Of a DNA stretch of 9,212 nucleotides, positions 4,968-9,212 are shown one piece after another. The notes under the pieces were generated by a model. It was not told the DNA's origin and searched no databases. It saw only the letters and a program-made list of their open reading frames with translations. Position numbers and translations under genes: made by a program. Source of the stretch: G963669175 sp964648415 (GTDB lineage: Bacteria; Electryoneota; Electryoneia; Electryoneales; Electryoneaceae); contig CAZYOC010000183.1 in the NCBI GenBank assembly GCA_964648415.1, positions 1-9,212 on the forward strand, written 5' to 3'. Every line of letters starts with the position of its first letter. Position 1 is the first letter of the stretch.

Positions 4968-7283
4968 CTAAAACTCCAGACTGATCCCGATCGTCGGCAG
5001 GATGCCGATGGAGTCCTCGTCAATCGCGCGCTGCTCGCGCTCGTCCCATTGTGGGATATCTTCTGTCTTCCTGTTGTAGATGTTCTGGATGTCGATGTAG
5101 GTGATCAGGTTGTAGTTGTCGAAGTTCCAGAACCGGTCCAGGCGGACATCCAGGCCGTGGTTGATGCCGGTGCGTCTGGAGAAGTAATCCTGCACATCGC
5201 GGCTCCCGTCGGGATTGTACGGTGTATAGGGCCGTCCGGTGGCGAGACGGAACTTGGCCGACGCTTCCCACTTCTGGGCGAACATGAAGCCCCAGCCGAT
5301 GTTGAAGATCCAGCGCTGGTCGAACGCCCCGGGCCGCTCCACGCCATCCAGCGCGGTGAAGAACGTCTCGCTGTAGGTCAGGGACGCGGTGCCGTAGTGG
5401 GGATGCTCGGAGGTTTTCTTCTGCACCAGCAGCTCCACCCCGCGCGACCAGCCCTCGCCTTTGCTCACGAGCGGGTCGAAGCCGTAGCTCTCGAAGCCTT
5501 CCGTCGCGCCGCCGAAACCCGCGCCGGTGTTCGCCAGCACCAGGTAGGGCCGGGTCGTGCTGGCCGGATAGTTGAAGTAGTCCTTGTAATATCCCTCCAG
5601 TTGCACTCGCACATCGCGCCGCAGCAGGTATTCCGTGCCGATCACGAACTGGTCCGCGCCGATCTGTTTCAGCTTGCGGTTCTGTTCGTTGGCCACCAGC
5701 CAGATGTAGCTGGGCGCCTGATGATAACGGCCCGCGCTGGCGTTGAGCTTCACGTTGGACAGCAGTTGATACGTTGCGGAGAAGCGAGGGCTGAACGCGA
5801 AACCGTCCTCGATCAGGTCGAAATAGTCCACCCGTCCGCCCAGCGTGGTCGTCAGGAAGCCCCACTTTTTCGCCGCCTGCACGTAGCCGGCGGATTTGAA
5901 GGTGGTGGTAGTGTACTGCTCATCCAGATAGAGCCATCGGTTGGCGGCAAGCTGTGTGCTGTCCAGGAAGATGTCGGCGTTGAAGTTGATCAGCTTCTGC
6001 TCCACGCCGGTGGTGATTCGGGTATCGTCGGTGAGATCGAAAACCACCTCCCCGCGCAGCGAGGTCTCGTCCTCGTAGGATTCGTTCCGGAAATAGCGCT
6101 TCAACAGAGAATCGTTCTGACCGATGTTGAAGCTGACGTAGTTCTTGCCCAGGGTCAGCGTGGTGAAGCCGCCGTCGAAAAACCGCTTCCAGGTCAGCCC
6201 TCCGATGTACTGATTCTGCGATGTGTAAGGAATATCCGCGTTGTTGTACCGTTGATCTGCTTCGTCGTTGAACAGCACGACTTTATCAAGCACAACCACA
6301 CCTGTGGCGCTCAGTTGGTTCCGTGGACCGAGATCATAGTCCACCTTGCCCAGGAAATCCCAGTATTCCGGGACAAAGCCGAAACCGGCTGCTTTAAAGA
6401 TCAGGTCCAGGTAGCTCCGGCGTGCGGAAAACAGGAAGCCGTTGTGCAGCCCGGCTTCAGTTTTGCGGATCGGGCCTTCCAGGTTAAAGCCGAACTGGGT
6501 GGCGGCGACGGTCGCCTTGCCGCCGATCCGGTCGCTGCGCGGCTTGCGAAGGTCGACAGTCATTACGCTGGACAGCTTGTCGCCGTAGCGCACTCCGAAC
6601 CCGCCGGTGTTGAAGGTCGTGCGCTCGATGAAATCCAGGTTGACAAAGCTCTGCGGCCCGCCGCTCGCGCCCTGGGTGCCGAAATGGTTAATGTTGTTCA
6701 ACGGGATGTTGTCCAGCAGGTAGAGGTTTTCCGAGGGTGCTCCTCCTCGCACCACGAGATCGTTCCGGCCCGGGGTCGCCTGCGCCACGCCCGGCAGGAT
6801 GGACACCGCACGCACCACGTCCTCGAAACCGCCCGGCAGACGGCGGATCTCCTCGTTGCTCTGGGTGATGGTGCTGACGGTGAATTCAGCGGGTTTACGG
6901 AAGAAACCGGCGGTGACCTTCACCTCTTCAAGTTGGATCGTGGTCGGCTGGAGGGTGATGTCCAGCTCCACCGGGCGGACGTTGCTGACCATCTGGTCGG
7001 TGAGCACTGCGGGCTCATAGCCCACCGCGCTGACCTCCAGCGCATAGGAGCCCGGCGGAATGTTGCGGATCTCGAAGTAGCTGTCGAGGTCGGTGGCCGC
7101 ACCCAGGTTTGTGCCGCGCAGGACCACGTTCGCGCCCACTACCGGGCTGCGATCCTTCGCGTTCAGCACCCGACCCTTGATCACACCCTTGTTCGCGTCG
7201 GACGCTGTCTCCGCAGCGAAGCCGGCGAATACGAATCCAAGAACCAACAGCCCTGTAAACACAATGCGATATGCCGAAGCCAT
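4968..7283 (-). CDS. TonB-dependent outer-membrane receptor with carboxypeptidase-regulatory-like N-terminal domain
   Basis: At 771 residues this is full length for the family. A signal peptide (basic YR, hydrophobic core at 8-20, likely cleavage near AGFAAE at 20-25) is followed by a carboxypeptidase-regulatory-like beta-sandwich, about 33-112. A TonB-box-like LEEVKVTA follows at 118-125, then a plug domain at about 130-245 (LPGGFEDVVRAVSILPGV, VVRGGAPSENLYLLDNIPL, GGFGVRYGD). The rest is a beta-barrel rich in alternating aromatic residues and ends in Phe, the usual Bam-recognition terminus. Such receptors import substrates into the periplasm using TonB-ExbBD energy; the substrate is unknown. 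No SusD-type lipoprotein gene is adjacent. The regulatory domain has DLDSYF where DxDGxF is common. The ATG at 7283 has AGGG about 8 bases upstream. It diverges from the beta-helix gene, and the 204-bp gap must contain its promoter. Confidence 0.95.
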   Translation of the reverse strand: MASAYRIVFTGLLVLGFVFAGFAAETASDANKGVIKGRVLNAKDRSPVVGANVVLRGTNLGAATDLDSYFEIRNIPPGSYALEVSAVGYEPAVLTDQMVSNVRPVELDITLQPTTIQLEEVKVTAGFFRKPAEFTVSTITQSNEEIRRLPGGFEDVVRAVSILPGVAQATPGRNDLVVRGGAPSENLYLLDNIPLNNINHFGTQGASGGPQSFVNLDFIERTTFNTGGFGVRYGDKLSSVMTVDLRKPRSDRIGGKATVAATQFGFNLEGPIRKTEAGLHNGFLFSARRSYLDLIFKAAGFGFVPEYWDFLGKVDYDLGPRNQLSATGVVVLDKVVLFNDEADQRYNNADIPYTSQNQYIGGLTWKRFFDGGFTTLTLGKNYVSFNIGQNDSLLKRYFRNESYEDETSLRGEVVFDLTDDTRITTGVEQKLINFNADIFLDSTQLAANRWLYLDEQYTTTTFKSAGYVQAAKKWGFLTTTLGGRVDYFDLIEDGFAFSPRFSATYQLLSNVKLNASAGRYHQAPSYIWLVANEQNRKLKQIGADQFVIGTEYLLRRDVRVQLEGYYKDYFNYPASTTRPYLVLANTGAGFGGATEGFESYGFDPLVSKGEGWSRGVELLVQKKTSEHPHYGTASLTYSETFFTALDGVERPGAFDQRWIFNIGWGFMFAQKWEASAKFRLATGRPYTPYNPDGSRDVQDYFSRRTGINHGLDVRLDRFWNFDNYNLITYIDIQNIYNRKTEDIPQWDEREQRAIDEDSIGILPTIGISLEF

Positions 7284-7487
7284 GACGGTATCCCTGTTGT
7301 TTTCTCAGTTAGACGCCACTAAGTTTTATGCGTTCCGCAGAAAAAACCCTCAGGTGCTCTGGAGAACACGCTCATGATCTGCTTACACTCACGGGGCAAT
7401 CTAGAGTGTGTGAATCGGTCAGGCTTGCGCGGAGATTGGTGAACCGTGGCTTTCGGAGCCTGTTGGCTGAGGGGTAAAGGAGGGAAA
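7284..7487. promoter_or_regulatory. Divergent intergenic region between receptor and beta-helix gene
   Basis: This 204-bp gap must hold promoters for two diverging genes, but I find no hexamer pair good enough to call on either strand. A weak stem, ACACTC (7385-7390) with GAGTGT (7404-7409), is present. A minus-strand T-run at 7341-7346 is not preceded by a stable stem. Confidence 0.4.
7477..7483 (+). promoter_or_regulatory. Shine-Dalgarno of the beta-helix gene
   Basis: AAGGAGG lies 4 bases before ATG 7488. This fixes that start over the in-frame GTG at 7446, which lacks such a site and would put 14 residues ahead of the signal peptide. Confidence 0.85.
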
Positions 7488-8618
7488 ATGCGACGTCTAG
7501 TGATGTGGTTGCTGGTTACGGGCTTTGGTGTGCTGGCGAGTCAAGCTGCGATTGTGAACGTCCCCGAGGATTTCAAGACCATCCAGGCGGCGATTGACGC
7601 TGCGGCTGACGGCGATACTGTGCTGATCGCGCCCGGCGAATACAAGGTCAATGAAACCACCGTGCCGCAGAAAAGGATCGAACAGGTTGCGCACCTCGTC
7701 GAGATCGAGGACCCGCCCGGGCTGCTGATCATTGACAAAGAAATCATGCTGGGGTCACGCTTCATCTTCTCCGCCGACTCCAGCGACATCTGGAACACGG
7801 TGATCAACGGCGGCGCGTACGTGGAGAAAGACGAAGGCTGGGAGGGCGGCACGGCCATCACCACAGCCGGCTCCAAGACCGTCTCCATCAAAGGGCTGAC
7901 CATCACCCGGGCCGACGACGGCATCTACGCCGGCTGCCGTCTGAACCTGACATATTGTCACATCTACGAGACTCACGACGGCGTGGACTACGAGTCCGGC
8001 AGCGGCGGGTATTGCGCGTTCAACCTGATCGAACGTAACACCGACGACGCGCTGGACTTCGACGAGGACATCGACATCGTCTGCGAGTACAACACGCTGC
8101 GCAACAACGACGATGACGGTATCGAGATCCGGCTGCAACCCTGGAACGGCCATACCCTCTACTACTACATCAACAACAACGTGATCACCGGCAACGCCGA
8201 GGACGGCATCCAGTTCATCGGGTACAACGTCCCCACGAACCGGGTGTTCGACCTGCGGCACAACCTGTTCGCCCGCAACGAGATCGCCGGGATCGCCTGC
8301 ATGAACGACTCGAACACGGTGGAAGACCTGCGGGGCTCGCAACTCACCGAGCGCATCATCGTGAAGTACAACATCTTTATCGACAACCCCTACGGGATCG
8401 TGGGCGGCGGGAACATCCTGGTGAAGGACAACACGATTGCGAACTGCGCCGAAGTTCCCCTGATGCACATTCGCAATGAATCGGAAATCCGCGACTGCAT
8501 GCTGTGGAACAACGCGAAGGATCCGGTGGATTGCAATGTTACGAAGACGAGCTTCTTCAACCTGCGTCCCCATCCGGAAGGCCGGCCGGGGCTGAATGCG
8601 AAATGGCCGGTGAAGTAG
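7488..8618 (+). CDS. Exported right-handed parallel beta-helix protein, function unknown
   Basis: The gene encodes 376 residues. A signal peptide (MRR, hydrophobic core 5-15, cleavage probably after SQA-A near residue 21) is followed by the opening typical of pectate-lyase-like folds, FKTIQAAIDAAADGDTVLIAPGEY (29-52). In this part a strand caps the helix and D-G-D-T-V starts the first coil. Coils with the N-x-I/F and G-I-x-x beta-helix rhythm run to about residue 345. Several turns carry acidic clusters: RADDGI (141-146), THDGVDYE (162-169), TDDALDFDEDIDI (185-197), NNDDDGIEI (206-214), AEDGIQF (237-243). Such ladders could bind Ca2+ (inference). No catalytic residues of a known polysaccharide lyase or hydrolase can be assigned. 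No T9SS sorting domain or lipobox is present, so it is probably periplasmic or released. It faces the TonB receptor divergently. Confidence 0.88.
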   Translation: MRRLVMWLLVTGFGVLASQAAIVNVPEDFKTIQAAIDAAADGDTVLIAPGEYKVNETTVPQKRIEQVAHLVEIEDPPGLLIIDKEIMLGSRFIFSADSSDIWNTVINGGAYVEKDEGWEGGTAITTAGSKTVSIKGLTITRADDGIYAGCRLNLTYCHIYETHDGVDYESGSGGYCAFNLIERNTDDALDFDEDIDIVCEYNTLRNNDDDGIEIRLQPWNGHTLYYYINNNVITGNAEDGIQFIGYNVPTNRVFDLRHNLFARNEIAGIACMNDSNTVEDLRGSQLTERIIVKYNIFIDNPYGIVGGGNILVKDNTIANCAEVPLMHIRNESEIRDCMLWNNAKDPVDCNVTKTSFFNLRPHPEGRPGLNAKWPVK

Positions 8619-8662
8619 TAGGGTCCGCTAACCCGGTTATTTCGCAAACGAACCGAATACAT

Positions 8663-8716
8663 AGTAATTCTCGAATGAATAGTAATTCTCGAATGAATAG
8701 TAATTCTCGAATGAAA
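8663..8716 (+). repeat. Three tandem 18-bp repeats
   Basis: AGTAATTCTCGAATGAAT is repeated exactly at 8663-8680 and 8681-8698, and with its last base changed at 8699-8716. It begins 45 bp after the beta-helix stop codon. As the unit is a multiple of three it leaves frames open on both strands, but no start site or plausible gene accompanies it. Confidence 0.9.
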
Positions 8717-8730
8717 TGTCCCATGATGTC

Positions 8731-8750
8731 ATTCCTGCGAAAGCAGGAAT
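8731..8750 (+). repeat. dRS3-like hairpin with GAAA loop
   Basis: ATTCCTGC (8731-8738) pairs perfectly with GCAGGAAT (8743-8750) around a GAAA tetraloop. It is followed by CCAG, as in the copy at 8997-9016. It could also act as a stabilising structure at the end of the beta-helix mRNA. Confidence 0.8.
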
Positions 8751-8867
8751 CCAGAATAAACAAGTATTTAAAAATCTTGGTATGTTCGATTCTTTGCAAG
8801 AACCACTCTATAATGAACGAACCACATGTATATAGTGTTTCTTGCACGGTCCCGGAATGTGCAGCGC
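8751..8867. other. AT-rich spacer between repeats
   Basis: About 117 bp of AT-rich DNA links the hairpin at 8731 to the periodic array. I see no gene, and nothing that repeats elsewhere in the window. Confidence 0.4.
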
Positions 8868-9016
8868 GTGTCATTCCCGCGGAACTGACTGTATCACAAT
8901 GCACAACGAGTGTCATTCCCGCGAAGCAGGCGGTATCACAATAGAAACCGATCTCATTCCAGCCTTCCAGACTGTCGCAGAATCAAACCCACTCTCATTC
9001 CAGCGAAGGCTGGAAT
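8868..9016 (+). repeat. Periodic array of hairpin-derived half-sites (41-42 bp spacing)
   Basis: TCATTCC begins at 8871, 8913, 8954 and 8995, spacings of 42, 41 and 41 bp. The first two units (8868-8900 and 8910-8942) share the frame GTGTCATTCCCGCG...GTATCACAAT. The third and fourth carry ATTCCAGC, and only the last (8997-9016, ATTCCAGC-GAAG-GCTGGAAT) keeps a complete 8-bp stem. The pattern suggests tandem growth and decay of the dRS3-like module. Confidence 0.75.
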
Positions 9017-9028
9017 CCAGGCAAGGTG

Positions 9029-9120
9029 CAAGAATATAATAAGTTAGCAATCCAGCACCAGAGTAGTGTTCAAGAGGGTGTTTCCATAGTTAACATGTTG
9101 TAGTATATAGACATGACTGG
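9029..9120 (+). repeat. Dispersed repeat body, copy 2 (complete)
   Basis: This block matches 1-92 at 78 of 92 positions. It is preceded by the complete hairpin 8997-9016 with spacer CCAGGCAAGGTG. It is followed at 9121 by a degraded hairpin start (ATCCCCACC), giving a hairpin-body-hairpin unit of about 130 bp. Confidence 0.85.
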
Positions 9121-9138
9121 ATCCCCACCTTCCAGACT

Positions 9139-9212
9139 GTATCACAATAGAAACAGCTCTCATTCCAGCCTTCCAGACTGTCGCAGAATCAAACCCACTC
9201 TCATTCCAGCGA
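9139..9212 (+). repeat. Direct copy of 8933-9006, running off the window
   Basis: The 74 bases 9139-9212 match 8933-9006 with two mismatches, an offset of 206 bp. The duplicated segment carries two half-sites (TCATTCC at 9160 and 9201). The repeat unit therefore comprises the half-site pair plus the 92-bp body, and the array probably continues beyond the window. Confidence 0.9.

Noticed and set aside
5049..7322. 757-codon plus-strand open frame
   Set aside because: It is antisense to the TonB receptor, whose signal peptide, plug motifs and terminal Phe are clear. The antisense frame has no domain pattern and arises from GC-biased codon use.
7755..8573. 272-codon minus-strand open frame
   Set aside because: It is antisense to the beta-helix gene; its Val/Asp-rich translation is the mirror of the repeated Asp codons.
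8557..8916. Minus-strand frame reading through the 18-bp repeats as a repeated FIRELL peptide
   Set aside because: The repetition is a consequence of an 18-bp unit divisible by three. There is no start signal, and it overlaps hairpin repeats and the end of the beta-helix gene.
8868..9212. Possible CRISPR array
   Set aside because: The repeats are short and diverge, the intervening sequences are themselves related, and the units derive from hairpin half-sites also found singly elsewhere. No cas gene is in the window.

Overview
The window looks like chromosomal DNA from a moderately GC-rich Gram-negative bacterium of the FCB superphylum (Bacteroidetes-like or a candidate lineage such as KSB1 or Zixibacteria; the exact phylum is inference). 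The clues are a large TonB-dependent receptor with an N-terminal carboxypeptidase-regulatory-like domain, a remnant resembling a type IX secretion (T9SS) C-terminal sorting domain, an export-signal beta-helix protein, and a four-helix membrane protein of a kind common in that group.

Layout. Positions 1-257 hold a dispersed repeat with 20-bp hairpin modules. A small membrane protein gene (258-626, minus) diverges from a cold-shock protein gene (850-1047, plus), which has its own promoter, Shine-Dalgarno and rho-independent terminator. An intergenic stretch with three consecutive stem-loops (1253-1358) follows. Next comes a two-gene minus-strand operon. A regulator with two MerR-type helix-turn-helix domains (2827-3528) lies 4 bp ahead of a cobalamin-binding-domain radical SAM enzyme (1377-2822). 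The operon has a good promoter with a perfect 16-bp palindrome over its -35 box. The region 3660-4960 is a graveyard: a T9SS sorting-domain remnant, a decayed IS4-type transposase, a block of nested inverted repeats (4442-4707) and an inverted copy of the dispersed repeat.

The right half is a divergent pair: a 771-residue TonB-dependent outer-membrane receptor (4968-7283, minus) and an exported right-handed beta-helix protein with an Asp-rich coil ladder (7488-8618, plus). The last 590 bp is repeat DNA: three 18-bp tandem units, hairpin modules of the form ATTCC-x-GC-N4-GC-x-GGAAT, a 41-42 bp periodic series, and a second copy of the 92-bp repeat body found at position 1.

Functionally, the MerR/radical SAM pair is a self-contained regulated enzyme unit of unknown substrate. 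The receptor and beta-helix protein may act together at the cell surface, but only their adjacency suggests it. I see no defence system, true CRISPR array or RNA gene. The most unusual signal is the repeat family. Its hairpins match the published Neisseria dRS3 pattern (ATTCCC-N8-GGGAAT), and its hairpin-body-hairpin layout resembles Neisseria intergenic mosaic elements.
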